A DNA stretch of 64,000 bases from NCBI RefSeq assembly GCF_023278565.1, contig NC_064676.1, forward strand, positions 7,316,001 through 7,380,000. The letters are read 5' to 3'. The position numbers and the translations under genes were made by a program. Shown piece by piece: positions 33,101 through 46,754 of this stretch; position 1 is the first letter of the stretch, and each line of letters begins with the position of its first letter. This stretch comes from Colletotrichum lupini (taxonomy: Eukaryota > Ascomycota > Sordariomycetes > Glomerellales > Glomerellaceae). The notes beneath the pieces are model-generated. The model searched no databases and was not told where the DNA came from. It saw only the letters and a list, made by a program, of their open reading frames with translations.

Positions 33101-36100
33101 ACTAAGTAAGGCTATTAGTTCTTTTTAATTTACTACTTATTTTTTATAAAAGCGTCCTTTTATTAAATAGCCCGTAGTTAACTTATTATTAATAACCCCT
33201 CTTTATTAATTACTATTTTAAATACTCTTATTATATTAAAGTCTTATAAAACGAGTAGCTCGTAATTTATAATTCTAATAATAAGCTTAAATAGCTCTTT
33301 AAGTACTATACTATAACTTTAATACCCTAAGCTCGTAGCCCCGTTATACTTTTTAAAATACTCCTTAGAGTTCCCTCGAGCTAGAGCTCTTAACCTCCTT
33401 TACTTATTTCTCTATATTATTACTAATTCTATTTCTAAAATACTTACTATCCTTTTTATTTAAGAACTACTCTCGTAGCTCGTCCTCGTATACTTAATTA
33501 TTATAACTTTAAAAAGCTTTTATATATTTTTTAGTATTATAGAGGTCTTTTCTTATTTTTAATAATAGCTCCTTTGCTCTATTATTATTATTACTTTTAT
33601 TATAATTAGGTCTTTATAATAATTTATTTACTAAGTTCTTTATACCTAGCTTAAACCTAATTTTAATATTAAATATTATAAGTTTATCCAATTAGTATAG
33701 CTATCTCTCGTTTAATCTCTTTTTTATATTTAAAAACTATAAGTTAAAATAATTTATAAATACTACGACTTAATCTCGGCTATAAACGAGGTAATATTAC
33801 TAATTTTTTAATACGTTTATAATAACTAATAGCTCTATATCTCTTATACCGTAATAGCTCTCTATATTTATTAATTTCCTTAACTTATAAATAATTAAGT
33901 ACTAATTACCCTTAGATAATTACGTAATTACTAAGCTAATAGCTCGAGCTAAAGCGTCTATTTATAACTATATAAATAAAATAGGGTTAAAATATTATAA
34001 TATTAGCACGTTAGTAAATATTACTAATAGCCTCTTAAATAACTCTACGGTAAGTATTAATAGCTCTAACTATCCCGGTTTTACTTTCTTTAGTAAGTTT
34101 ATTAAAAATACCGTTATCTTAGTATAATTATTAATAAATTTATAATAAAACCCCGTAAATTTAAAAAACGTTTATATATTTTTAACGCTCTTCGGAAATA
34201 GCTAATTCGCTATAACTTTAGTACGCGCAAGTTCTATTTTTATACTTTTATTAAATACGATATACCCTAAGAATCCTATATATAATATATAGAACTTATA
34301 TTTACTACCGTTTAAATATAAGTTTTATTACTATAATCTCTATAGTACGCTACGTACGTACTCTTTATATACTACGTAATTATTATTATATATTAAAATA
34401 TTATTTAAGTATATAATATAAATAGTATTAACTAAGCCGCTTAGAACGTTATTAATATATACTTAAAAAGTCGCGGGCGCGTTAGTTAGCCCGAAAAATA
34501 TAACTAAGTACTTAAACTACCCATATCTAATATAAAAAGCCGTTTTCTACTTATTACCCTTAGCTATATATATATAGTAATATACGTTCTTAAGGTCTAG
34601 CTTTATAAAAATAGAGGTATTAAATAGTCTATTTAATATCTCTCTAATTAGTAATAGCGGCGTTCTATCTTTTTATATAATCTTATTAATTACTTTATAA
34701 TTAACGTAAAGTCGTAGCTCTCCTTTTTTTTTTAATATAAAAAAGATAAGTACTCTTACCGAGCTTATAAAAGGGCGTATCTAGCCCCTAGCCTCTATTC
34801 TTATTAAATAGTTACGTAAAATCTTAAGTTTATAGTTTAATAATAAGTAAATAAGTCCCTAAAGGATAGGCGCCGCGTTATCTAGCTTAATACGGTAATT
34901 ATATAATACTCTATTTAATAATAAAATAGCCTTCTTTTCTAAAAATAAGTTATTAAAGTCTTAGTAATATAGCTTTTAATCCTTAGTTACGCTCGCTAAT
35001 ATTACGTTATTATTTATAACTAAGTTAATTATAATATACGTAAGTATTACTAAAACTAAGTCGTCTAATAGCCCCTTTTTTAAAGCGTCTAAGTAGATAT
35101 ATCGTTCGTAAATTAAATACTACTACTTTTTTTATTTCTAACTAATTAATAAGTCGATATCCTCTAGCTAGGGGAAACTAAGGATAAGTATAGGCGCCGC
35201 AATATTAGTTATTACGAAGCGATATAGCTATATCTTTATTACGTAATCGCTATTAATAATTCGAAGCCGTAAGTAGTAGCTTCTTAGCGTTTTTATTTAT
35301 TTACTCTCTATATTTATTAACTATAGTAATAAGTAAATTCGTAAATTAGTATTAAAACTATTAAGTAAACTAATACTAACTACGTTCCCTTCTATTCTTA
35401 AATTAATAAGGGCGCTTAGCTTCTCCTATATATAGTTTAGGTATATATAAATTAAAACGTTTAAGCGCTACCCTTATTAATTACTAGTTACTCTCCTTAT
35501 TAAAATAATATTCGAGCTCGTTACCGGTCCGTACTACTCGGCTAAGGCAAAGTCTAATTAATAACTAATAGCCTTATACCCTTTCTAATTATATCTATAG
35601 TATATAACGCTCAGGTAGTTATTAATAAAGTACCTAGTTTTACTATAATTATAGTATTATTAATACTACTCCCGTAGTTATAAATAATCCCTTATAATAT
35701 AACTAGTCTTTTTATAATTATAATACGTAATATCTTTACTAAGTAAGTTATAATATATTCCTTACGTATTTAACTTATTAGCGCCCTAGTATTTTCCCAC
35801 TAGCTCGTTTAAGTTTAAATTAAAATATCGCCTAGGGGACGTTTATAAGCTCCTTATTAATAATAAGGATTATTTAATACGTCTTATTAATAATACTAGC
35901 TATAAGTAAGTCCGCAGAAGTTCTATTTATAATACTATTATAAAATATAATTCGGGCCGTAGCTTACTTATTAATATGAAAATCCTCTATTTCTCTATTA
36001 AAATATATTTTAGTTCTATCTCGAGCTTATTAATATAGCTAACGAACTTATTAACTTTCTCTTTTTAACTTTATAAAGCGCTATTTAATTATATCCTTAC

Positions 36101-37081
36101 TACTATTCCTTAGTTAGTAAAATTAAATAAGTTATTTTATAAAAAGGTCTCTAGTTCTTTTTATATAACCTAGTCTATTATAAACCCGGGGGTCCTTTAA
36201 TAATTAAAAATATAATATATCTAAGAGGTCTTTATATTACTACTTAAGTAGCTAACTATATATACTACTTTATTATAATTTATTCTTATTTATTAAGTTT
36301 ATAAATCGAAGTAATAATAATAATTAAAGAGGAAGCTTTATAAATCCCGTACTAATTTATTAATATATAATAAGTTAAAGAGGGATAGCGGCCTAAACGT
36401 AAACGTTCTATTTATAGTACTTATTTAAGTCGGGAGGGAGTTAGTAAATAGGGGCTTAGGTAATACGAACTTATTACTTTATCGTTATTTAAATAGCGCT
36501 TTAAATATAGCTTTACTTATCGAACTATCCTTAGTCCGGGGGTTTATATTCTTATTTATATTAAAACTAACGTCCGAAGCTATTATAATTAAGATTATAG
36601 CCCTTAGCGCAAGGGCCGGGCTATTTAAAAAGCTCTATAAGTATTCTAAATCTACTTATCTTTTATATAAGTACTTTTCGTATATTATAATAAGGATTTC
36701 TTTTTCTAATTATTGTTCCTATTTTTATAGTTTTACTAACTTATTACTTATCGTTTGGTTTAAATATTAATAAGTAAGGGTAAGAAGTTCGCTATTTTAT
36801 TTAAAATTCGTTAATACTCTTAGTAATACGGTCCTTTTACGTTATTATTACGTTATTCGTCTTATTATACTTCGTTTTTATATTATTTATTAAGGAGGAG
36901 GTAATTTTAAGGGGTCCGATAAAAAAGAGTTATTTTTTTATTATTATAGCGCTAACTACGCTCTCTTACTATGTCTCGTTCTTATTAATATTTTAAGCTT
37001 CTAACCTAGTCCTTTTTATAAATAGAGATTTTAAATTATTAATAAGTATATAATATAAAAAAGAAGCTTATAAAGGCTAAC

Positions 37082-37245
37082 TATTATTAAGGTCTAAAAA
37101 AGGAATTACTAAAATCTACCCTTCCCTCGAGGTATACTACTAGCGCTCTATATATACTTAAGCTACTCCTTTATTACTTAGTCCCCCTCTTTATACCCCC
37201 TAAGCTATCCCTTAACTAAAGAGGCCTGACCGGCGAGGCCTAACA
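37082..37245 (-). repeat. Right (5') LTR of Gypsy element C
   Basis: This 164-bp copy keeps GC-rich sequence at its outer end (CCTGACCGGCGAGGCC), while its inner end has lost the TG (TATTATTAAGG). Confidence 0.85.
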
Positions 37246-39229
37246 ATACCATGCTAACTAGATCTTCTCAAGACCCCTCTCTCGATAGTACATTCAAGTA
37301 CTGGGATGAGAGCGAGGGCGATCCAGTGTTGAGGAGCGAGAACATCAATGGGTGGACTTTTAGCTTTAATTGCGAACTTGACAGCGCCGATATCCAGGAT
37401 ATCGAAGCCAGTCAGTGAACCTTTCACTTACCAATAACGAGAGGCTTCATTAGACTCATCACTGACGAGCACAGAGTATCTCCACCCTTCTACGAGTGCG
37501 GAGCTTCAGAAGGCAATTGACAACAAATCCTTCCAACCAGCTTCCCTTTTCTGTTTGTTTGAGACCGCTACGCTCGCAAGTTCGTTCCAGATGGCAGACG
37601 CAACAGGGAACACTGTGACAAACCAACAGGCTGTTACAAATTTCATCATTGCTATTACAACTCGTTTTGCGCCCCCATCTTCTCCTACGACAGTCGCCTC
37701 ATCAGGCAACGGGTTGCCGACTCCGGAAAATCCCTTTGTTCTAGGATACGGCATCTCTCAGGTTGATCCGAAGCCTCTGCCCCAAACACCACAGTTCGAT
37801 CCTCAAAATTTTCAGTTTAGTGTGAGCCATCAGCCAAATGGCTATGGGACGCTGAACTTCTTGATGCTTTTGGGGCCAATTACGCCGTTGACAAACGTCA
37901 CGCAGAATGGTAACGCTGGCGTATTCGCTGTCCCTTTCCTTAAGTCTATTGGCGCCGATGCCCCGAGCCCTGCTGGTGGCCCTCAATATGACGGTACATT
38001 GGCAGTGTCTGCAAAGGCTTTCAGAGATCAGTATATTGTCAAGCAGTTACAAGACTTCTTTGCCATTCCCAACCCTACCCTGAAAGACGTCACCGTACAT
38101 ACAGATTCGAACGCGACAAACTTCACTTCATTTAACAGTTTCGCGACTAACAATACCTGGCATACCGATACAAGCGGTAGCGACGTTGACTACTTCAACT
38201 ACAATGGGAGTTGGAACAACACGGTCAGTATCACAAGTAACTATGCTGGCCAGCAGATGCCGGTTGACGCCGCTCGGACCTTGAGTATTTCAGCAGTGGC
38301 ATCTTTCTGGATAAAGTATCTCCAGACCGTGGAAGCAAGTAAGTTCAAACGACATTTGTCACTGAAGGTTCCTTTTCTTAACATGTATCGCAGGTTGGAA
38401 ATACTTGAACCCATACTCCGGCATCCTTTCAGCCGAAACAACAGCAACTCCTATCAACCTGGCTTATAACGTCGCAACCGGCTCAAAAGGTGGATGGACA
38501 TTTTCAGTCGACGGAGATAACACAAAGCTTCCCCCAATGGAAGACGATCCTGATAATCCTGGCCAAAAGAGGCTAGTACTCAAGGAGGAAAACGCTTCTG
38601 GAAACGGACTCGAAGTAATAATCAATAAGACTGGATCATTTTTCAGCCGGAGCATCTTCAACCCTACGTACGTTTCGTTCTTCTTTCCACCATTCAATCT
38701 TGCATTGTCGTTCTAAGTATGTGCCGGCCTTACTAACAAGTGACAGAGCGTTGATGAATGAGATGACAAACGGCCTTGCTCCTGTCGCCCGATCTGTTTG
38801 GGCGATGTATCAGGCACAGCTCTCTAATAGTCTGAGCTCACTGAATAGTCAGATTGTGATGCCAGTAAGTAAAACCTAGCATCTAAGAAGCGTTGTCAAT
38901 ATAGTAACATAACAACAGGTTGGCAATGTTTTCACTTTTAACGGACTGAGTCTTGATTCCCAAGGCAACCTGCTTACCCTGATGAAGTATCAGACCCAAT
39001 CTGGTGATGGGAAGATAACGAACGTATAAATGGGGGACGTAGACTCGACGTGAGCTTCAATAAGCCTGGAAATGCCTGGATAGCTAATTACCGCGATTTA
39101 CCCAGGCGGAATATCCTTGTGGCAGCATGGTTCATTAAGTTGAGAGTCACCATGAAAATCGAAGTTGGCTGTTTTTTATCGGTTTTGAATTGAGGTGACT
39201 TGAATGCGAGTTGTGGATTCAATAATGTA

Positions 39230-41119
39230 AGTCGACCCACCCCCTTTTGGCCACCCCCCCCCCTTTTGGCCACCCCATTTCTCCATCCTAGCTACCGCAT
39301 TAAAACCCTACCCACGATTTTCAAACCACCACAATAATTATAAAAATCGTCTAAATATAATTCTTTTTTATATACTTATTTATCAATATATAATAATCTT
39401 ATATACCGAAAATAAAGTTATTTAGGCTCTTAAGGCTATTAGAAGAGGTCTCTTAGTTAATCGGGCCTCGATTAAGTTCGGAGTTCTAAGGTTAACTCTT
39501 TATAACTATAAGAGAGGTTACTAAACGAGGGTAATAGTATTCGTAGACCTCTAGAGGCTTCTTTTATAATAGGAAAACTAGCCAACTTAATAAGTTCGTA
39601 TTTAGTATAATCTAAGTATTATATTAACTTATAAATAGTTTATAAAATTCGCTAAGCGAGTTCTAAGATCTTAGGGGGATATAAATCCTCTTAAAAAGAG
39701 ATAAATAGACGCTTTCTTAAGGAGGAACTTATTAATTAAGGTTTAGAAAAGTCGTACTATTAATTCGAGGTATCTAAATAGGGCTACTATTAATATAATT
39801 AAGTTATAGTTTAGATTACTTAATATACTAAAGATTAGTAATATTAAACAGGCTAATAAGTATAATATAAATAAGACTAGTATCCTAGAGAATAAGGGAT
39901 TTAATAGCCTAGTTTTAAATAAAATAAAGACTATAGTAATACGAAAAAAAGAGCCTAGTTTGCGTGCTTAGGTATTTATAATCGAGTATATTTTTATTAA
40001 TAGTCGAGCTATTAAACTACTAGTTATATATAAGGGAAAGTCGGTATAGTAGTAGTAGTTTCTATTTAAACTTAACCCTTATACTAGTTAAGAGTTTATA
40101 ATAATAAATAATAGCTAGACGACTAATAAGACTGCCCTTAAGTAGTTAAAAACAGTGTTCTTATTATAAACTAAGACCCCCCCCCCTTAGGGGGCTTAGT
40201 ATACTTAATAAGCCTCGATTATTAGTTCTAAATAGCTATAGGAGTTATATAATAATAGAATTTATATAGGAATACTATAAAAATAACGTCTACTTACTAT
40301 TCTTATTACTATATACTTCTTATATCCTCTAGCCGTTAAATATAGCTATTTTTAGACCTATTAAGTTTAAGTATAAAAAGGAGCTTAGTAAAGAGGATAT
40401 AGTAAATAATTCTATTATCGTTAAAAAGTAGTACTTCTTAAGCTACTATTAGAAAGCTCGTTTAGCTAGTCTAACGTCGTTAAATATACGAAGTAAGTAG
40501 AAAGTAACTAGACTATATCTCCCTAATATAGCTAGATTACTTACTAATCTAATAGTCCTACTTAACTTAGTTATACTAATTAAAAAGACTATAAATACTA
40601 AGTAAGTGACTAGTAATACTAAAAAAGCTATTAACTAAGTATTAGCGGCGTCTATTATTAACTAGTTAATACTTAAGAAGGCTAGCGAGCTCTATAATTA
40701 GTTAAAGTTATTTATAAAGCTTAGTTTAGACTATAATACTTAACGACTACTATTTAAAAAAGTAAAAAAGGTATTTAGCGAGTAAGCCTACTATTTAGTA
40801 ATATCTTAGTATTATATTCGAGTTTTAAAAGCTAAAGTTAACTGATTAAAGCCGCGGAAAAAGAAGAGTATATTAATAAACTTAAATACTAGGTTCGTAA
40901 ATATTTAGGATATATAGAGAGCTTAGGAGGACTTTAGTAACCGTCTAGTTAGTCCTAGTTAACTCGTAGGGGTCGAATTACCTAAGGAGAATAATGACTA
41001 TATTATTATAGTAATAGAAGATAGTTAATTAATTAAGTATAGTTAGTGGCGATGTTTTGGTACTATGTTTTGATAGGGTGGCCAAAAGGGGGGGGTGGCC
41101 AAAAGGGGGTAGGTCGACT
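39230..41119 (+). mobile_element. pogo/Fot-like Tc1-mariner transposon D, RIP-degraded
   Basis: The element is 1890 bp flanked by TA dinucleotides (39228-39229 and 41120-41121). The terminal inverted repeats start AGTCGACC and contain two direct copies of the word CCCTTTTGGCCACCC, an arrangement known from Pot2/Fot-type elements of about the same size. Near 40260-40370 the plus strand still reads like a pogo transposase (NNVYLLFLLLYTSYIL, then PLNIAIFRPIK) with RIP-type stops and substitutions. It lies about 200 bp behind the TULIP-like gene, probably in its 3' flank. Confidence 0.88.
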
Positions 41120-41279
41120 TATGAGATTACGAACATATATCCAAGGAATTATCTCAATTTCGGACAAATGAACCATAGCTTGTAGCTAAACCGCCTAGTG
41201 CATAGGAGCTCTATGAGACTTAGCAATTCCATCTTACCCTGCAAAAGCTTCGCAACAATCTATACATAGGTGGATAACC

Positions 41280-41617
41280 CTATCCCACTGCTGCATAACC
41301 CCCGAGAGCCAACCAATAATCCTGAAAGACCTCTTTCTCTCTAGCTTCAATCTTCGTCCAAGCCTCAGTCAAAAGCTCTCCAGGCTGAGTAAGGTTGTAA
41401 TTAGGCAAGAGCTTATTCCACTTATCAGACACCTAAAAGCACTGTCTCCGGATGCAGGCAGGCATCCCTTTTAATAGAAATGCGCGAGTTCCTTACGGAC
41501 CTCTATAGGGATAGGTAGATAATCCATCTTTAGGATCTATAAGGTTTTAACTTCGCCAGCGAGAAGTTTATTAGTCTTTAATTTTTCGATAGTAGATAGT
41601 TTCCCTAAAAAGTATTA
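41280..41617 (-). pseudogene. Remnant of an unknown gene, cut by Copia element B
   Basis: The minus strand has a coding-like block: LSTIEKLKTNKLLAGEVKTL, stop, ILKMDYLPIPIEVRKELAHFY, stop, KGCLPASGDSAFR, then, after a likely short intron end (CTTTTAG), SDKWNKLLPNYNLTQPGE, WTKIEAREKEV and a terminal stop at 41280. The two internal stops are TAG and TAA, each one C-to-T change from Gln codons. The 5' part is missing where element B begins. The family is not recognised. Confidence 0.5.
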
Positions 41618-41622
41618 GGTAT
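41618..41622. repeat. Left target-site duplication of Copia element B (GGTAT)
   Basis: It is identical to the five bases at 48981-48985 and marks the insertion point of the element. Confidence 0.9.
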
Positions 41623-41827
41623 TGTCGGATTAGAAGTCCAATTCGACCGCGGTATATAGCCGACTGCGCAGGGGCTAATTAGGGGCCCTATTTACGATTA
41701 TCGTAGCTAGCCTAACTTACGGTTAGAACCTCCTTTTTATACTTACTACGCAGATATTTATATAGTTTAATTAATCTCTTCGTTAACTATAGTTCGAACT
41801 AACTACCTTATAATAGGGATATTAATA
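41623..41827 (+). repeat. 5' LTR of Copia element B
   Basis: It starts TGTCGGATTAGAAG and ends GATATTAATA. It retains a TATACTT/AAAAAGG-type promoter-like core shared with the other copies. Confidence 0.88.
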
Positions 41828-44800
41828 CTAATTAGTAGTTAAATTCTATTATTATAGATTAGTAAGGTATCTCGCTATATAAAAGAGACGACTTCTTAAT
41901 ACCGTACGGGATAGGAGATTTGTACTAATTAACTTTATAGAAATAGATAAAAAAGAGGGTAATTTTTAAATACCGCACGGAATCGAGCAATCGTAGCCCT
42001 TTACTACCTACGAGAGGTCGACGTTTACTACGTTAAACTACGTTAATTAATAAAACTACTTAAGCGACTAGCCTTTTGCTATTACCCCGAGTAGCTTTTT
42101 TATTAAACGATTTTTCTACGGCCGGCCCGCGATCTAAACGACCTCCTCGTAGCTCCCTTAACTACCCCCCGGGTATTACTTAGGAATATAGTATAGGGGA
42201 CGGTCTAATAAGAGAGGAGGGGATTTAGAGGTCCTAATAATATCGAGCTAAGAGTATTACGGATCTCGGAGATTAACTTAAAAAAAAGGCGGCTACCCTA
42301 AAGTAGTCCTATAACCTCCCGCTAGAGTTATTATTAGCCTAAGAAAAGGCTAAAAAAACGAGGATCTAAGGAAAAAAAAAAAGAATCCTCTAAAGGGCCG
42401 CTAAAGGGCTTCTTTTTTATACTAGCTCCCGGTACGAGATTACTAATTTTAAAAAATTAACTAAGGAAGCTATTTAGAGATTATAAATAGTACGAGGCTT
42501 AGGAGGCTAGAAGTATACGGGATAACGAAAATCGGTAATTAGTAAAGATCCCGAGACTAATTATTATATTTTCTTATAGTAATATAAACGTCTACTGCTA
42601 CTATTATTAAAAGGAACTACTAAAACCTACCCTTTTTTACTAAATAAAAAGGAGGATCTTAGTAAGTACGATAGCTAGCGATTTAGAAAGGTAGTAATAA
42701 TCGCTAAAAATAATAAAAACGAGAGTAATAGCGAGATAGTAAAAAGAAGCGGGAATTTCCTAAACCCTAATAAATTCGTTAAGTAGTAAAAGCACGGATT
42801 TACTACGACCCGCGCGCGGATTAAATATATCCTCGTTAAGATTAAATACGCTAGCGACTACTAATATAAGTATAAGTTAAAGCACGACCCTTAGTAAGTT
42901 AGGGTAAGGAAGGAGAGGACGAAACCTAATCCTAAATAAAATCCTAATCCCTTATAAGTAAGTAAATATTAACCCGGATTATTAGGGGACGTAGATATAT
43001 AGAATTACGGATTAGCTTAACGGTAAGTAAATAGACGCGGTATTAATCTATTTAACTAAGGTCTATAAGAAAAAGGGGCTATAGGGGTAACCCCTATTTT
43101 ATAAGATTGTAGACGACCTTAGTTATTAGCTAGACGAATAGTTCGTAAGCGTAAGCCTAGGAATTATAAAAGTAGTTAATAAATTCCTCTACGGGCGAGG
43201 GGTATTATTAGCGTAATTATAATCGTAAGAGTTATACGAAATACTAGTAGCGATAATTATAAAGGAGGAATTCGTACTATAGAACTAGGTATAGGTCGAT
43301 AGAGCGTATAATCGCTTTAATAAATTTAGAAAAAGGGTAAACGACCTAGATTTCCTCCTTATAATTACTAATAGAAATCTATCGTTATAAAAGGATATAC
43401 TAAGGTAAAATATAGTGCTAGAAGTACGATAATCGATAATTCTACCTATTTCGATCTATAACTCGTTACTATTATTAATACGAAATTCGGTACCGATTAG
43501 CTAATAAGAAAAGAAGTAAACGACCCGAAGTTACTAATAGTACGTAATAACGCAGGGTTCGTATATAGATATTAAAAACCTAATAGCGAATATAAAGTAA
43601 TTTATAGACTTTAAAAAGATCTTCCCAAAAGAGAAATTATACTCTGGGGGGAAGTATAAGGTCTTATAAAAAACCCTAACGATGTTTTACGATTATTATA
43701 AAAAAGTCGGAATTAGGGAATACTAGTACTATTCGGTAATTAATATCGTACTCGTAAGTAAAGCCTCTAATTATTATTACGAAGCGGTGCGTAATCTTAA
43801 TTAAAACGACTTTTTTAGTATAATTAACGTAATCCAAAGCTACTTTAAGACTTATAATAAGAACCTAGAGCTCCTATTTAAGCTATGAGCAATTTCTTTT
43901 ATATCTATAGCTAGGATAATAGAGGGTAAATTATAAATAAAGATCCTTAAAGAGCTTATCGATCGAATTAATAAGCTAGCGAAAACTTAGCTAAATAAGA
44001 GGATAAACGAGCGGAAAGTCGGATATTTTTATACTATAGTCTAGCGTATATTAGAAGCAAAAATTACCTTATACTAGGTACCCGAAAACTACGAGACGCT
44101 CTACTCGAAGCTAAGATCTAGTTTTAATATTAAAGCGAAAATGCCGCGCTAAACCTACTTCTAAGTATATAACGGCCCTTATTAATAATATTAAGTCGAT
44201 CGAACGTATAATAAAAAAGGAAAAGAGGTTAGATATAGTAATTACTAATAAAGAGGCCTAGATTCGTTAAATAAGTAGAGATTTAACTTATAAATAGGGT
44301 AATAAAAAAAGTAATACTATATTTATAAAAAGAATAGATATTAGTTAAGTAACTACTTTAAGGAAGAGCGTACTAAATCGTACGAATAGTATAAAAAGTC
44401 GAGGGTAATAAATAGTAAAACTAGCCCTCGTCGGTTTAATTAATTCCTTATTATATATAAGGGCAGATCCGGGGGTACGGAACCTAGTGACGGTAGCTAA
44501 AGTAGCGGCCTAAAGTATATACCCCCTATAAGAGATTTAGAAAATAAGGAAGATCTTACCCCCTATACTAACGAATTAGATTATAACGAAATCGACGATA
44601 TTAACTACTCTTTTTTCGCCCCGTTAGCCTTTAGAAGATATACGAGGCTAAATAAATAGAGGGTAGTAGAAGCTCTTAATAAGTAGGCTTTTATTTATAG
44701 ATAATAAAAAAAGGTCCCTTAGATAATAAATATAGAGGCGGCTAAAAGGGCGAATCTAATAGGGCTAAAGCCTATTTTCTTAACGATTAAGGAGAAGACG

Positions 44801-46754
44801 CTATCTCTCTTAATATTTAAAAAAAAGGAATATAGTACTAAGCAAATCTAGGGGTAGCTAGAGGGGTCCTTTTTATATTACTTAGATCCCTTAAATATTA
44901 AGCTCGTATAGGTATTTTATACGAGCGAAAAGTACGGACTAGACGATTTTTATAAGATTATCCTAAATACTAAGGTATTATAATAATTAACTAAAGGAAA
45001 AGGGTAATTCTAAGCGCTATAGAAAATCGCGCTAGTAATGCTTAATACGTCGACGGCGGGTATTATAAAGATTAGTTTCGGCCTAGGTAAGGAAATTATC
45101 GCCCTAAGTATAATAAAAGTAGAGACGCACTTCGGAACGATAACTTTTTATATTTTACCTATTAATACCCTATTTCTCTTATATCTAAAAGACATAGATC
45201 GACTAGGTATTATATTTAATAATACGAGGAATAAAATCTCTAGTAATAAGCACTTCGAGGTAGTTAAATAACGATAGGGGTATGCGTTTATAAAGCTTAT
45301 TAATAACACGAAGTTAATTAATTACCTAACGGAAAGTAAGCTTAGAAGACTATATTAGAGATTTGGGCACCTATCGGTCACGAGGCTATATAACCTCTTA
45401 AAACAATTAGGTAATAATAATATTAAAATAGGGGCGCTAGAGTAGTTAACGAAAGTATACTACTAATACTAAATAAATACGTAGAGCCTATATAGATTTA
45501 AGTTTAAATTACGTAATAAGCTTAACTTTAACTAGGAAATCGTTATTAATATCTTCTATTTAAATAGTAAGCTAGTACTATATATAATCGACGTAGCTAT
45601 ATCCTTCTAAGTAGGGCAATTCCTCTAGGATCTATAAGTAAAAATAGTATGGGTAGCCCTACGAAAAAGCTAGATCGATATATACTAGGGACCGCTAGAC
45701 GGTATTAGAACCGATACTAGTACTAGCTTTAAGTTAGTAGAATTTAAGGATAATACGACGGCCTACGGTATATAGCTAAAAGTCGTACCCGTTAAAGCGC
45801 ACTATAATATTAAAAAGGTAGAAAGGGCACACTAGTAGTTAAAAAGGGCGTTTAGAATTATTAAAAAGGAAAATCCGGATTTTATTAATAACGAATGCCT
45901 CTAGATAGTACTTAAATACTATAACGATATTATAGGGCCTAACGGACTTATACTAACGCTATTAGTATTTAGAGTATATTTAAGAACGACCTTAGCCTCG
46001 CTACCGTCGCTAGGCATAAGCTAACGAGCCTAAGTAGTTAAAAAAGTAATATAGGTATTGCGCGAGGTAAGCGTAAAAAAGTAAATTAATAAGGTAATTA
46101 TTACGCGCAATAAGCCCGATATAGGAGATAATTTAAATATATTACTAAATTCGGATATACGAGTATAGCGTAAAATTACTTAATAATAAGCTAGGCTATA
46201 TAAGTTAATTTCCGTTAACGAGCGCTCTTATATAGTTACGAGAGATCGCAACTAGCTACTTAAAGTATTAATTATAGTAGTTAGACCGTACTATATAGAT
46301 CTTAACGAGGTGATTTTTAACTTATAAAAAGAAAAAGAGCTAGGGGAAACTATATAACCCGCGGTAGAGGTATAAGAAATCATTCTTAATAAAATCGTCG
46401 TAGTAGTATTAATAAACGATAAAGAAAAGGAAATTGTTAAAAGGGCACTAATACTACTAGCGAGACGTTATAAAAGACTACGACGGCAAGCCCTAACGCG
46501 GTAATTTATTACTAGCAACGAGGTAATTAATACCTTTTATATAGTAAAAGAGAAAGCCGATTTCGAGCTAGTAATTAAACTACGTAAAGAAGGCGTAATT
46601 ATAATTATTAAAAAGCCGTATAAGGGATTAGATCTTATCGAAGCAAATACTCTTCGTAATCGAGGGGTCTATCGATTTATCCTATACGACCTAAAAAAAT
46701 ATATAAACCTCCGCATATTTAAATTACGAATAGTTCGTAAGATTAAAGGGAAAG

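Larger units (their letters stand above)
29940..37245 (-). mobile_element. Ty3/Gypsy LTR retrotransposon C, RIP-degraded
   Basis: The element is 7306 bp with two 164-bp LTRs at 29940-30103 and 37082-37245 and termini TG...CA. Read on the minus strand near 34430-34080, the interior still resembles a Gypsy reverse transcriptase: YLDNILIY, where YLDD is expected and a RIP G-to-A change explains the Asn, followed by NGSKYKF, GFLGYIV and PKSVKNIQTFFKFTGFY. Many stops interrupt the frame. No clean 5-bp duplication is seen (CCAAC on the left, ATACC on the right). It disrupts the TULIP-like gene. Confidence 0.88.
29544..39029 (+). pseudogene. TULIP/P47-like protein gene, split by a Gypsy element
   Basis: Coding parts are 29544-29865, 29917-29939, then after the retroelement 37248-37410, 37475-38338, 38394-38667, 38747-38864 and 38919-39029, with phases consistent at every intron. 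Without the insertion the product would be about 624 residues. Visible traits are the N-terminal FDLVLSITQDALNAQF, the INGWTFSFNCEL segment after the break and a C-terminal PVGNVFTFNGLSLDSQGN. These recall TULIP-fold proteins of the P47 type, lipid-binding-like proteins known mainly from bacteria, but the resemblance is weak and judged by eye. There is no signal peptide or membrane helix. The insertion lies 23 bases into the second exon. Outside it, no premature stop is seen, so inactivation looks recent or the 3' part might still be expressed from a new start. Confidence 0.6.
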
